Below are positions 53,049 through 64,000 of a stretch of DNA of 64,000 nucleotides, one piece after another (the first letter of the stretch is position 1; each line of letters begins with the position of its first letter). Made by a program: the position numbers and the translations under genes. The notes beneath the pieces are model-generated. The model saw only the letters and a program-made list of their open reading frames with translations, was not told the origin of the DNA and did no database searches. The stretch comes from Incurvaria masculella (Eukaryota; Arthropoda; Insecta; Lepidoptera; Incurvariidae). The DNA lies in contig OX335651.1 of the NCBI GenBank assembly GCA_946894095.1, positions 3,060,501 through 3,124,500 of the forward strand. The letters run 5' to 3'.

Positions 53049-53500
53049 TATACATATATATACAGTTCTACATTTAGTCAAAAAAGTTCGGCAATTGATA
53101 CCGTTTCTATAATTTATATTGTGTGGAAAAAGGAAACATACATTAACAAAAATAGGTTGATCCCTAGACAAGGAATAACATATTGTATTAATAAAACATC
53201 TAATCGCCAGACTCAGCTAGTTTACTTTGGGGTGCCGCGTCAAACTTTGCGATTTGGCTAGTACCAGGGCCTTAATATGGTAGTTCGTTCAGGTGTTTTC
53301 AGAACAGTCCTCAATCTGAACCATCGAGTAAAAATGGGCAGGAGTAGCATCCAAGACTATCGTATTGCGGCAGCGTAGCCACGTACAGTGCGCGGCAGAA
53401 AATAATGCACATCGGACGTTGGAAGGAGACAATCAGCTAGATTCGGCTTTGTAAAGCGCCATCTCTCTCGCACGTAGTACATTAGTAGTGACTGCAATTT
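51293..53500. other. No gene recognised
   Basis: Contains the (TA)n tract. A moderately GC-rich segment at 52200-52530 has no assignable frame. Confidence 0.5.
53008..53066. repeat. (TA)n microsatellite
   Basis: Near-uninterrupted alternating T and A with a few TACA units. Confidence 0.97.
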
Positions 53501-53504
53501 TTTT

Positions 53505-53765
53505 ATGCAAACTGCCATGGATGGCTAATACCACACAACTACAATTTTTCATTGCCGCTTGAGCCATAGTTTCATCCAATGCGGTGATATAATTCCGGGC
53601 AGGCTTACCCTAGTAGCGGCACCTAGAGTTTTACATGGATTCCTAAAAATGGAACAGCTCGCATTCATAAGGAAATGCACTTATCCAACTCAAAAAGGCA
53701 GGGATTGGACCCAGACATCTGGGATGGAATGCAAGTCCACCCACACTTGAGCCACGATTGTTTTT
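53505..53765 (-). mobile_element. tRNA-headed SINE with internal deletion
   Basis: Starts gccatggatggctaatacca. The body jumps to ttcattgccgcttgag and ends in a tRNA-like head (gggattggacccagacatct). Confidence 0.7.
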
Positions 53766-54196
53766 ACATGCTGTTTTCGTCATTCCCAAAACTATTTGAA
53801 ATAACAGTACATTATTGTATACACTTAAAGTCGAATTCAGAGAGCACCTGTCAAAACTTAGTACGATATAAGCATCGGACTAACCATACAAAAACCGGTT
53901 TAGTCCGGCGGATTAAAGTTAGTCAGCCCACTCTGAATACAATAGTTATTATTATTTTAATTTACCTAATACACTAATTTAAGTTGTTCAAATAACCACC
54001 TGTGAATGTGCATGTTTCATAGAGCTAAAACGATACAGAACTATTCAAAATAGTCGTCCCAGCAATTTCTCTGCGTCCGATGTCGGCGCGACGCCAATTA
54101 GGCCTGCAAATGAGACGCGTGCGCCAAACTAGGCGCCGGTCGTACTTGACCGCGCTGCCTCGATCTAGTGCGGCGGCGCCGCGGCGGCGGTGGCTA

Positions 54197-54445
54197 CCGG
54201 AAACGCGTCGAGCGAACGAGGAAAAGGCAGCGGTGCGCACGCGCCGTCTCCCAGGCTGGGGACTCCTATCCGGAGCTGTGGGCGAATACTAGTCATCCAA
54301 TGTGAGATAATAGCTAAAAAACCGGAAACGCGTCGAGCGAACGAGGAAAAGGCAGCGGTGCGCACGCGCCGTCTCCCAGGCTGGGGACTCCTATCCGGAG
54401 CTGTGGGCGAATACTCGTCATCCAATGTGAGATAATAGCTAAAAA
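54197..54445. repeat. Two-copy GC-rich tandem duplication (~124-bp unit)
   Basis: Units start at ccggaaacgcgtcgagcgaa and run to gtgagataatagctaaaa, almost identical. With the preceding GC-rich 54060-54196 this forms a CpG-rich island in AT-rich DNA. It could be promoter-like; no exon was recognised. Confidence 0.93.
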
Positions 54446-54454
54446 CTGGCCAAG

Positions 54455-54765
54455 TGCGCACAAAGGGTTCCGTACAAGATTTAACAAAAAAAATATTTTA
54501 ACACATTTTTTGTATGGGGCCCCCCTTTAATTATTATTATTATTTTATTTTACCTATTTGTTGTTATAGCGGCAAAATAAATACACACTCCGTGAAAATT
54601 TCAGCTTCCTACCTATTACGGTTCACGAGATACAGCCCTGTGACAGACGGACAGACGGACGTACGGACGGACGGACGGACGGACGGACGGACGGACGGAC
54701 GCACGGACAGCGGAGGCTTAGTAATAGGGTTCCGTTTTTACCCTTTGGGTACAGAACCCTAATAA
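54455..54765 (+). repeat. Dispersed repeat with (GGAC)n, copy 1
   Basis: Runs from aagggttccgtacaagattt to gggttccgtttttaccct and contains a GGAC/GACG simple repeat (54650-54712). Same family as 57028-57325 in opposite orientation. Confidence 0.8.
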
Positions 54766-54819
54766 CGAGTTACCTCCGTGAGTAATGTCTGGAGGGTTGC
54801 CATGATACAAAAACTCGCC

Positions 54820-55255
54820 GGGTGAATAGGCAAGTTGCAAGGAAAGTTGTAAGGCAAGCTGCAAGGCAAGTTGCAAGGCTCGTCCATTGTATCTCAAAGG
54901 CCTTATGTTTGGTGCTCTGAGAATTCAATATTATTTAATGTTTCTAAGGCTGGTGTTAACCTAGTGCTGATTTATTTTAATTATTACTAAAGTGCTGATC
55001 TTGTAGAGGTATCGATGGCGAGGTGGTAAGAAAGGCCCTTTAATGTGAAGATTAAGCGGATTAAGAGGTACTTGGTGGAAGAAACCCAGTCTGATTTTTA
55101 CCAACTGCCGATTTATTTTAATCGACACTTAAAGGGCCTTTATTACTAAAGTACTGATTATCTTGTACTGGTATTGATTGCAAGCTGCTAAGAAAGGCCC
55201 TTAATATTTGGCGATTAAGCTAATCAGCAGTAGGTGAAAAAGACCCTGTTATGGT
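54820..55255. repeat. Tandem duplicated segments
   Basis: A short array of gcaaggcaagttgcaagg-type units (54828-54880) is followed by two diverged copies of about 165 bp sharing ctgatttattttaat and gctaagaaaggccctt. Confidence 0.7.
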
Positions 55256-55314
55256 GATACAATAAGTGATGCAATATAATATTGGAGGTCAAACACTATC
55301 GGAAATCAGCAACA

Positions 55315-55850
55315 TTCCCGCTCATCTCCCCATACAAAAGGGAAAAGAAGATCACTCCCATATTTCTTGTCAGAGATCCAAAATTTTGCTCAAAATAGCT
55401 TTATTTGATCGAACTAGATGTCTGATGACCATTGGCATTGTAAAATTGTGTTTGGTTTCTAAGTTGTAAGGTCCGAAAGTTCGTATTTTTCGCGCGTTTT
55501 ATACAATAACTTTGGAGTTGGATTACGCAATGATAAAGTAAGAACATCTTAAGATTAGTCATCAGACATAGCTTATTTAATCAAGATTTATAACCTATTT
55601 GGTTTTTGTTCGATTTTTTACTACAGCGGTCGTGGTTTACTTTTAGGTATAAGTCATTTTTAAATTAAAATTTTCGTAAATCTTACTAAATCATACACTA
55701 TGCACATTGTTTTTTTTTTTGGACATGTTGCATCTTCCTCATCACGGAGCCTATCTTATTCTTTGAAACAGAGAAAGTCCCGGAGCGCAACAGAACGGTT
55801 TTGTACCGTGCCCGCGAATGAGTTAGGCCCGCCGGGTTGGGCCACCTTAA
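55315..55850 (+). mobile_element. TTAA-flanked MITE, copy D (left end lost)
   Basis: Same orientation as copy A. The first roughly 14 bases of the left terminal repeat are replaced, and the match begins at cccgctcatctcccc. The right end GGGTTGGGCCACCTTAA is intact. LINE sequence follows directly at 55851. Confidence 0.88.
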
Positions 55851-56340
55851 GAGGAGTTACACTGCACAACGAAATGAGGTTCAATATACGCATCGACCAA
55901 ATTTGCAAAAAAGCATTTAAAATGTTAGGATTTATTTCTCGCCAGACGAGAGTATTCAGAAAACCACAGAAGCATTTGTACGAAGCATTTCAGAATATCT
56001 CAGTTAAGCCTGGTGTCCAAAGTCTCAAGTTGCTCAAATAAGATTATTACGTTCAAACAACACCCCTGGCATGAGCTAGTTACATATGAAGATCGTCTGT
56101 CTCATTTCAACCTGGAATCTTTAGCTTTACGCCGATCATGATGTTGTTTTTATAAATAAAATTATGAATGATGTTATCGATTGCCCAGACCTACTGCAAC
56201 GAATAAACATATTCGTTCCCAGTTTGAGTTGTGGACAAATAGGTCGAAACTCTTTCTTTATTGAGCGAAACAAATGTTGGGTCTCATTCACCAATATCCA
56301 GAATGTGTGCGCTATGCAATGTATGTTGATTTAATATAGA
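55851..56340 (+). mobile_element. Jockey/CR1-like LINE fragment
   Basis: Encodes NIRIDQICKKAFKMLGFISR and QTRVFRKPQKHLYEAF, then, out of frame, FINKIMNDVIDCPDLLQRIN and IFVPSL. These are conserved C-terminal stretches of LINE reverse transcriptases. It directly follows MITE copy D, so the MITE may have landed in it. Confidence 0.75.
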
Positions 56341-56344
56341 TCTA

Positions 56345-56681
56345 TATGGCCCGTTACAGCATGTGATTTAAATGAATATTTTCGAAGATATTACAAATTT
56401 AAAAATTGCGGGACGTAGAGTTTGCGGCGGTACCGGCCGGCCGGGGCGGCGGGAGCGTGCTTATAAATAGTGCGTCGGAGACCGCGTTTCTCCCTATAGC
56501 ACTTTGAATTTATTATTTCTCTAATATCTCTTAATCATCTAATAATAATATCTAAGTTTTTTTTTTCAAATATTTCAATATAGGAACTCTACGTAAAAAG
56601 GGTTTATTTGTGTATCATTGTGTCAAAATAATATTTTTTTAAATGATATTATGCCCGTGCAAAGCCGGGACGGGCTGCTAG
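56345..56681 (+). mobile_element. Helitron-like 3' end, different family
   Basis: Ends gcccgtgcaaagccgggacg ... CTAG followed by T, a hairpin-plus-CTAG terminus. The left limit is uncertain. It includes a GC-rich block near 56420-56460. Confidence 0.45.
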
Positions 56682-56935
56682 TTATATATAATTTTAAGTT
56701 GGTTGCGTTAAAAATATATGAGAGTGAGCAACATTATTCCATCTCCCCAGTTTTTTTATTATTTTTTTAATTTATTCCCGAGAACTTCTCGAGGGAATCG
56801 TAGCAATCCGCTTACCCCACTCCCCCTTACCAGCCATTAGTCTGACCACAGTAGACAGAAGATAGCAGTAGGTGAGGTCACATTAGGTTAGGCATAACTT
56901 TAAAATATAATAAAGACAAACATACATACATAAAC

Positions 56936-56966
<31 letters not shown>

Positions 56967-57027
56967 CATACATAAACTAGTTAAAACTTTCATTTAATAC
57001 CAAAAAACTGACGGATTATATCTTTTA

Positions 57028-57325
57028 AGGGTTCCGTACCCAAAGGGTGCCAACGTAACCCTATTACTAAATCTCCGCTGTCCGTCCGTCCGTTCGTCCG
57101 TCCGTCAGTCTGTCACAGGGCTGTATCTCATGAACCGTACTAGGCAGGTGAAATTTTCACAGAGTAAGTATTTATTATGCCGCTATAACAACAAATAGGT
57201 CACATTTAAAAATAATAAAAATTAAAAGCCCTATACAAAAAACGTGATTTCTTGTGTTAAATCTTTTACGATGATACGGAACACTTCGTGTGCGAGTCCG
57301 ACTCGCACTTGGCCGGTTTTTTCTA
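57028..57325 (-). repeat. Dispersed repeat with (GTCC)n, copy 2
   Basis: Begins agggttccgtacccaaaggg and ends actcgcacttggccggtttt. It includes a ccgtccgtccgttcgtccg simple repeat and ctgtatctcatgaaccgt. Confidence 0.8.
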
Positions 57326-60300
57326 AACACTGTCTCTTATCTGCCGGCTTAAGACGGCGGAAAATGGTCGTATGTTGTATGTTGGGGAATCGTCTGCCTA
57401 TCGCTGTTTATTATATCACTCTCAATGTCAAACTGTGGTGTTATACGCAAACGGAGGCACTCTACCCACTAAATGCCCGAAACGTCATTAAGAACCATTG
57501 CCCCCTAGGTCTTCGGTAGGTGTTGCCGCCTGCGCATCTGGCTTTAGTACTTTTACGCTGGAGTGCACCATCTCTGATTAATGTTATAGTTACGGCTATT
57601 AAGTAATACTATATAATATATATTTTTTATTCATATAACAATTGAGTACAATAACAGTATAGGTACTTAAAACTAAAAATATTTACTTTTAATTAAACTT
57701 AAAATTATCGAAATCCATTATTTCCGTGTCAGACCTTGCCCCTTAAACTAGCCTTACGTGCTGTATCATAATGGGCAGTACTTATGTAAAAGTGTGTAAT
57801 GGCATTTGTGATAAGCTAAAAATCTTACAGAATATTTAAAGTTAGTCAAAAAAAAAATAAGCTAAAGACACAATCAACAAATAAAAAAAGAGAAAAACTT
57901 AAATGAAAGAGAAGAATACAAAATATAGTTAGTATGCGTACAACAAGTCTTCCTTTTTCTTCAGGCGATAAATAAGGACGGATATATGATAACCATTTCC
58001 ATACCAATAACGGTTGACGGTGTCCACTCCCCATTTTCCAGATAGGAACCGGAGCTTCCCGCAGCCCGGAGCTGCTGACGTTTTAATCAACGTTCGGGAA
58101 GACACATGCTAGGCTGATTCCCGTATCACCAGTATTTTGTCGGTCGCACAGGACAATAAACTTTGCCTACTCGTGTTAAATATATTTCCGGACGACTGCC
58201 CGATGTGTTGCTTTTAATAATATCTTTTTTCTGTTCTACCCATTACTTCCTCACTACTTTATTCAGTATACTGTGCATGGAAAGCAGACGCCTCTGCTTC
58301 AACCCACCAGCGCAGCCAGAGCGGTCGTCAGATGAGGCCGCAACAAGTTGATCCAATCTTATTAGAATCTTCCTAATTTAAGCTTACTTACTTCACCTAA
58401 TAACAAAATAGACTTCGTGTAGGATACCTTCATAACTGAGCAATTTGTTTTTAAAATACATGTGATTTAATACAATTGAACAACGCCTTTTTGTACAAAG
58501 TAGTTTATGAATATAAATATTTCGAATTTATAAAACATTGATTTATAACAGACAGCATATACTATCGGTCAAAGAAGAAAGTGAGGAAGAAGAGGAAGAG
58601 ATAGAAGAAAGCGGTAGTACAATAGAAAGCGATAGTTTGATCTCTAATAGTGTCGATTAAAATAAATCAACACTTGGTGAAACCCAGGCTTAGAGTAAAT
58701 TGGTTTATAATGTAGAAATTTGGAAATTATGTATGGAACATAAAATGGCCCCGACAGCTTTGCAGGCACATGCGTAATTTCTTGGCAACATATCTATTAA
58801 CGGTACTGCATACATGTGGCGGTATTTTGGTGATACAGCGACTAATTTAGGCCTTCAATGCTTCATCGATCATACCTGTGAGGTGTCGAATCACACGAGG
58901 TTGGCGGCCAATCCTGCTCATCAAACCGGGAGATGACACGATCAGGAAATAACTCTTGCAAGACCGTCAATGTTTCGCGGGCGTTATTCAAGCAATCTCT
59001 TCCAACTGAAGTACAAAAAACTGCATTGATACTCCATGTTTACTTACTGACCTATTGATCTGTCAAGTCATAATTAAGGTTCGGTTAAGTTAGGGTGTGG
59101 TATCATTCATGTCGTGTTCCGTGAAAAAGTACCGTAATACCTCGAAGTAAGTAAGGCGAAAATTTAAAAAAAAAAATTTGTCGATACATTAAAATTTATT
59201 ATATACATATTTATTATGGTAATATTCATTACCATTTTTCATGACAACTGAAAAATGGGATTCCCCTACGGCCAACGAACGGTACCATCTCATTACAGAA
59301 GACTTGATCTGAAATAATATGCATTTGGAGGTGTTACAGATCTTATCTGGTTGATCTCGCTTATCTCCAATGATCGTGCGTTTGATCGACAGGTTTATCT
59401 CGTCACTTTAAGGACTAACTTCCGATGATACGATCGGTGTTGCGAATACCTACAGAGTTTTTGCCAGTGCAGCCACACCTTTCGTGAACCACTATCGAAA
59501 AACCTAAAAACTTTGCAGTCTTACAGATGCGTGCTAATCAATTAAGTCTGTGTTGACTAAACATTTTAGTAGACGAAGCAGGCTAGTCCCTACAAATAGC
59601 GCTCTTTCACGAGCAAAATTCCGGTTCCAGCCATGGCCTCTCTCAACCAAATGTTATTGTAGAGGGAGACCCGAACGAAGCATCACTTCAAGGAAAAATC
59701 TTGATTGATGCTATGCACTTCTTCAATTTCAATAACAAAATGTTGCGACACATTTGCACATGTAGTTGGATTGGATGAATTCCATGGAAAACAAAATTCT
59801 GGATGGAAAACAAGTACAATTCTTCATAGCCGCTTCGACCATCATTTCTTTCTATGTATATATTTTTTCTATATGTATATATTTTTTCTATATAACATTT
59901 CAAGAATATTATAATTATCTGCTATAATTATTACATGGATTCGTAACTATAGAACCGCTCGCATTCGTAAAGAAAATGCACTCATTAATTCACATAAATA
60001 AATTAAATGGTGCATGGACGGGACGGGGATCAAACCCATAACCTCTGGCATGGAAGGCAAGTCCCTGCGCCCCTAAATAGCCGCTCATTAAGATAGTTAT
60101 ACTAGCCAATGCGAATAGTTTAATTGCGTTGTTTCCTGATCTCTATGGAATGAGAACATGAAAATGTATAATTTCAGCTAACTTTCTACCAAAACAGAAA
60201 TATTTTTTTTACGGAAATTGATATTTTATGCATGGAAAAAATAATTAAATCAGGTCTCAAATATATTATTTTTCAAGTTTGCGACTTATAATTGATATTA

Positions 60301-60950
60301 ACTAATATTTATTTCAATACCATTCCATAGATCTTAACATTACATTCCCCCATTCAGCGAAGAACATGTTTAACTTTTCCCAATTTCTTTAACGAAACAA
60401 TAAAAAAACCGGTTTCACGCGTTATGCGGGTTGGTCACATTTAGAAAGAATTATTTCGAGCTGCTCTAACTAAGCGACGTCGGGCTCTGGCTATCTCGTT
60501 TTAATCGCAAACATTGGTCAAACATTTTAAGGTATGAGGATGCTCTTAACGAACGGCAAAACTTCGCGTCGCAGAAAAAAACTCTAGCAACGCTTGTGTA
60601 GCAGTTTGGAAAAATCTCCATTGCAGCGCAGCGTAAGGTCAATCAAATGTTTGGAAACGCAAGCATTAACATTCAAGCCATATTGGCAGATGTCACCGAA
60701 CTACCTCGAAACAGCTGACATGGCCAATGTTATATCACCTATTAACATTACAACGACGTCGCAGCCCGCGCACGGCCCGCCATTATCCACGCCCTGTTGT
60801 CTTTTGACATTGCCGTATCTACGTGATGGTTCCAGTGCTCGCTTAGCGACTCATTTCGCAATCATGTGCGTTTCTTTTTCGCCTCGCACTTGATCTTTTT
60901 CGCGAAAACGTTAAGTTACAAGTTCAGCATAGCATCGTGCTGTCAATTTC
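57326..60950. other. No gene recognised apart from one SINE
   Basis: A short acidic frame at 58565-58660 (EESEEEEEEIEES) and one at 60594-60893 have no recognisable relatives. Confidence 0.45.
59755..60090 (-). mobile_element. tRNA-headed SINE, diverged
   Basis: Body scraps (gccgcttcgaccatc, ctcgcattcgtaaagaaaat) and a tRNA-like head (ggatcaaacccataacctct). Includes a small duplication of tatatattttttctatatg. Confidence 0.6.
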
Positions 60951-61008
60951 CTTGAAATTGGCTGTCTGCAATCAATGGATACGATTCTTATAATTTCCTT
61001 TGTTTAAG

Positions 61009-61558
61009 TTAAGGTGGCCCAACCCGGCGGGCCCAACTCATTCACGGGCACGGTACAAAACCGTGCTGTTGCGCTCTGGGACCTTCTCTGTTTCAAAGAA
61101 TAAGACAGGCTCCGTGATGAGGAAGATGCAACATGTCCACAATAAAGACAATGTGCATAGTGTATGATTTGGTAAGATTTCCGAAAAGTTTAATCTCAAA
61201 ACGACTTATAGCTAAAAGTAAACCACGACCGCTGTAGTAAAAAATCGAACAAAACCCAAATAGATTATAAATCTTGATTAAATAAGCTACGTCTGATGAC
61301 TAATCTTTTTAAGGTGTTCTTACTTTATCATTGCTTAATCGACCTCCAAAGTTATTGTATAAAACGCGCGAAAAATGCGAACTTTCGGACCTTAAAACTT
61401 GGAAACCAAACACAATTTTAAAATGCCAATGGTCATCAGACATCTAGTTCGATCAAATAAAGCAATTTTGAGCAAAATTTTGGATCTCTGACAAGAAATA
61501 TGGGCGTGATCTTCTTTCCCCTTTTGTATGGGGAAATGAGCGGGATGGGCCACCTTAA
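61009..61558 (-). mobile_element. TTAA-flanked MITE, copy E
   Basis: 550 bp, inverted relative to copy A, with TTAA on both sides and both terminal repeats recognisable. Confidence 0.9.
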
Positions 61559-61682
61559 GCGCAGCATATGGCGTACGCCAGGACTTCACATTAGTGGTGC
61601 AAGACGACGCCAATGGGCTTTAGAACTATCGCGGGACCTCCAAAACCATGGGTGCCGGCCAGGTCAGCATCAGAAAATTACG

Positions 61683-62030
61683 CTCCCCATACAAACGTAG
61701 TTTACTTATCATTTGAAAACCACTATTCTAATTTGCTTGATATTTGGGACTTAATATCAGGCAATAAATATCTATGTCTGCACGTGTTGGTTTTTCTAAA
61801 AATGTATCCTGTGTCACACAACAAAGAAAAGAAAAAATGTTTGAAGATTTTCGTTTGCCTGTTATTTGACTTGCTTTAGATAATTCTGCAAAAAAAAACG
61901 TGCGGACACAGATATTTATTGTAGAATATTAGATACCAAATATCAAGCAAATCGGAACAGTGTTTTTCAAATGATTAGTTAACTACGTTTGTTACAGGGA
62001 ACATAGCTTACGGGCCGTTCTTAAAATGTA
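61683..62030. mobile_element. Foldback MITE with ~110-bp arms
   Basis: Left ccccatacaaacgtagttta and gcttgatatttgggac reappear inverted at 61925-62005. Single-arm relatives lie at 5040-5190 and, more diverged, at 63855-63985. Confidence 0.75.
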
Positions 62031-62429
62031 AGGATGGTCTCCTTTGATGTGTTGGACATATATCATGAGTGGGTTAGGCATTGGCCATCCATGTTTAGCA
62101 ACATAATAAAATTAAAAAACACCATCTCACCATTGTTATTCGAGTTCTATTAAACCATGAATCATATAAATGTATTGAGTTGGTAGATGAGTTACAGGGA
62201 ATAATAGTTAAAGGGAGTGTAATTGTTTCGATTTCTGGTTTCAAAATTTATGTAGACCACAAAGATGAAAATGTGGGGCAAAACAAATTAATAATTCAAA
62301 TTTTGAAAGAAGGTTCGATAATAGGTCGATACTAAGCATACATGAATGTGCCATAGGACTCAGGTAGAGTCTGCAAGTAATAATAACATTTCAAGAACAC
62401 ATAAGATTACAAGTATAATTACCTGCTTG

Positions 62430-62890
62430 AAGGTAGTGATACTGGACGCGCCCGCATCCTTGCTGCTTCAAAACGAGAATCTGGTACCTGGATGGAAGCT
62501 TATCTTTCAGCCGACCATAGCACACTCTTTGACAACAATTCCTTCATTTTGCCTTCGCTTTGGAGCCAATATATGCGAGCCCCATACATGGGTGTGTGGT
62601 GCCGTCGTGGAGGCATCTGGCCACCACGGCTTATCGTGTCAAAGGAGTGCGGGTAGAATTTCCCGGCACACAGCCCTCAAGGGACGAGACCTGCGTGGAC
62701 ATCCTCACTCCGAGTCACATACAGGGCTCGAGAAGAGAGGCAGGTTATGCTGCCGCAAAGGCCTAGTCATGAACACCGCAAGTATAGTAATTGCACGGCG
62801 AACTATGAACTTTCGATCTTTGTGGTTGAGAAACATGGCCCTCGGAGCGAGGACGCAGTCGCGCTTTCTACAAAAAATTAAAAACTTTTG
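62430..62890 (+). pseudogene. Reverse-transcriptase-type retroelement relic (Cys/His domain)
   Basis: Encodes [20 protein letters not shown], then [19 protein letters not shown], the Cys-His segment C-x-C...H-G-L-x-C...S-x-G-R-x-x-R-H found downstream of the reverse transcriptase in the same class of element as 29690-30583. The frame is broken afterwards. Confidence 0.7.
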
Positions 62891-63441
62891 ATAGTAGCTT
62901 CGGGCGACCTTCGAGCAGGAGCGTATTATCGTGGCAATACAGTGGGGAAATGCTGCTTCCGTTATGGGACAATGTCAACAGTCCCCTGGGAGGAATGTTT
63001 TAATTTATAATTATGATTACAACTTAGTTTCAAATATTTTGTCTAATAAACTTACATTTTACCTTAAAAAAAAGAATACATTTCCGTTTGGTTTAAAACT
63101 GACGCTCTCAGATATTTCAAAATGTACTGTCATCCATATTTTCTTTTACTCCAACCGGAAATATATCTTTGGGCGACTATACTTTCAGATGAATTTAGAT
63201 AGTTACACCCCGGAATGTCTCCTGCGAGAATTCCTGATCATCTACAGAATCCAGAAGCAGTCATTCACAAAACAATTTCCATCGCCAAAGCCACGAACAT
63301 CTCCGCGGCCAAAGCAGACGAACAGATCCGCCACAGAAGCGTTTAGATCGATGACGATCGCTGATAAGCGAGATGAGTGATCGCTCCTTATCGCCGCTGA
63401 AAAATCAGCGCGGATCCTAGACTGCGACATTCGCAGCTCAC

Positions 63442-63575
63442 CTCCGTAGCGGGTAGCTCTCAGCCTCCTCAGCACGCATCCTTGTGGGAGCGGCGTCGAA
63501 GCTGTCGGGCCAGTAGCGCTCGAGCCAGCGGTGTGCTGTGATGTAGTGGACGATACTGTTCGTGAATAGAGACAT
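63442..63575 (-). CDS. Putative coding first exon; candidate alternative first exon of the SLC45 gene
   Basis: The ATG at 63575 opens 44 codons plus AG before a gtgagc donor: MSLFTNSIVHYITAHRWLER, then YWPDSFDAAPTRMRAEEAES and YPLR. It is GC-rich against AT-rich flanks. The strand and the splice phase (ending AG) are those of transporter exon 1, and joining to exon 2 would give the same split Arg. No other host coding exon was recognised between 36.8 and 63.4 kb. It could equally be the first exon of an unrelated minus-strand gene, or chance. Confidence 0.42.
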
Positions 63576-64000
63576 AGTGAACGCGTGTGTCGTTAATAAG
63601 TCAATATGGGTGAGTTGGTTCGATTCGCTTTTTTTATGATTGATGAGAAATCAATCAATTCGTTTGCAAGCTGTAAGTTTGCACTTGGATTGACTTGAGG
63701 ACCCACACGGGTTGATTGCACTGTGGATAAAGGCACCCTTTCACTGACCTTAAAGTCACATAAGGCTAGTCAAAAGGCAATGTCAATATTTTCTAAGAAC
63801 ATTATTTTGTGCTGTCATTTCACTGGGCTTTGATTTTTCAAAAAACTAAAACGAGCAGACGTAGATTTTGTTGCTTGATATAAGATGTCAAATATTTAGC
63901 TAGTCGTAATAGTGATTTTTCAAATGATTAGAAAACTACCTTTGAATGAGGAGAGTAATTTTCCGATGCTTACGGGTGCAACTTAATAAGGCTCTATACG

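Noticed and set aside
58565..58660. Short acidic plus-strand frame ending in TAA
   Set aside because: Low complexity and too short to assign. Might be the end of a transposon protein.
60594..60893. 99-codon plus-strand frame
   Set aside because: No motif, membrane segment or splice sites that support a gene.

Overview
This window is eukaryotic and almost certainly from a moth or butterfly (Lepidoptera). Coding sequence comes as short exons with GT-AG boundaries in an AT-rich background crowded with insect-type repeats: short interspersed elements (SINEs) with a 5S rRNA-like or a tRNA-like head, TTAA-flanked miniature inverted-repeat elements (MITEs), Helitron-like ends, RTE- and jockey/CR1-like LINE fragments, and a Ty3/gypsy retrotransposon. 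I see no bacterial gene organisation, CRISPR array, rRNA gene or intact tRNA gene.

Two host genes can be assembled exon by exon, both on the minus strand. (1) An insect odorant receptor: seven coding exons between 9966 and 1843 join in phase to 346 residues from the start codon. The last roughly 50 residues seem to lie beyond the left edge. (2) An SLC45-family sugar/H+ transporter (proton-associated sugar transporter A / MATP type): nine exons between 36769 and 12760 join in phase to 597 codons plus a stop. A further start-codon exon at 63442-63575 ends in the same splice phase and could be an alternative first exon, which would make most of the right half of the window a first intron.

The transporter locus is unusual. 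Exons 2, 6 and 8 have each been locally tandem duplicated. In every case the full, in-frame copy is transcribed first and the partial or broken copies lie just downstream. The intron flank before exon 5 is also triplicated. A sense-oriented LINE ends about 25 bases before the acceptor of the terminal exon.

Layout: 1-10 kb odorant receptor with MITEs and SINEs in its introns; 10-12.3 kb intergenic; 12.3-37.3 kb transporter gene and its CpG-rich 5' flank, with introns holding a 154-bp tandem array, a 1.8-kb DNA transposon with 503-bp inverted ends, three TTAA MITEs including one before the gene, a perfect 196-bp-arm palindrome, a reverse-transcriptase relic and a Helitron pair; 37.4-46 kb nested SINEs, an A+T palindromic-motif insertion, a foldback element and an RTE LINE end; 46.1-51.3 kb the gypsy element with a shortened 5' LTR, a fused gag-pol frame and one in-frame stop; 51.3-63.4 kb further repeats and LINE relics; 63.4-63.6 kb the candidate alternative exon.

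Exon calls rest on manual translation, splice-site consensus and phase agreement. Family assignments rest on recognised protein motifs. No database search was possible.
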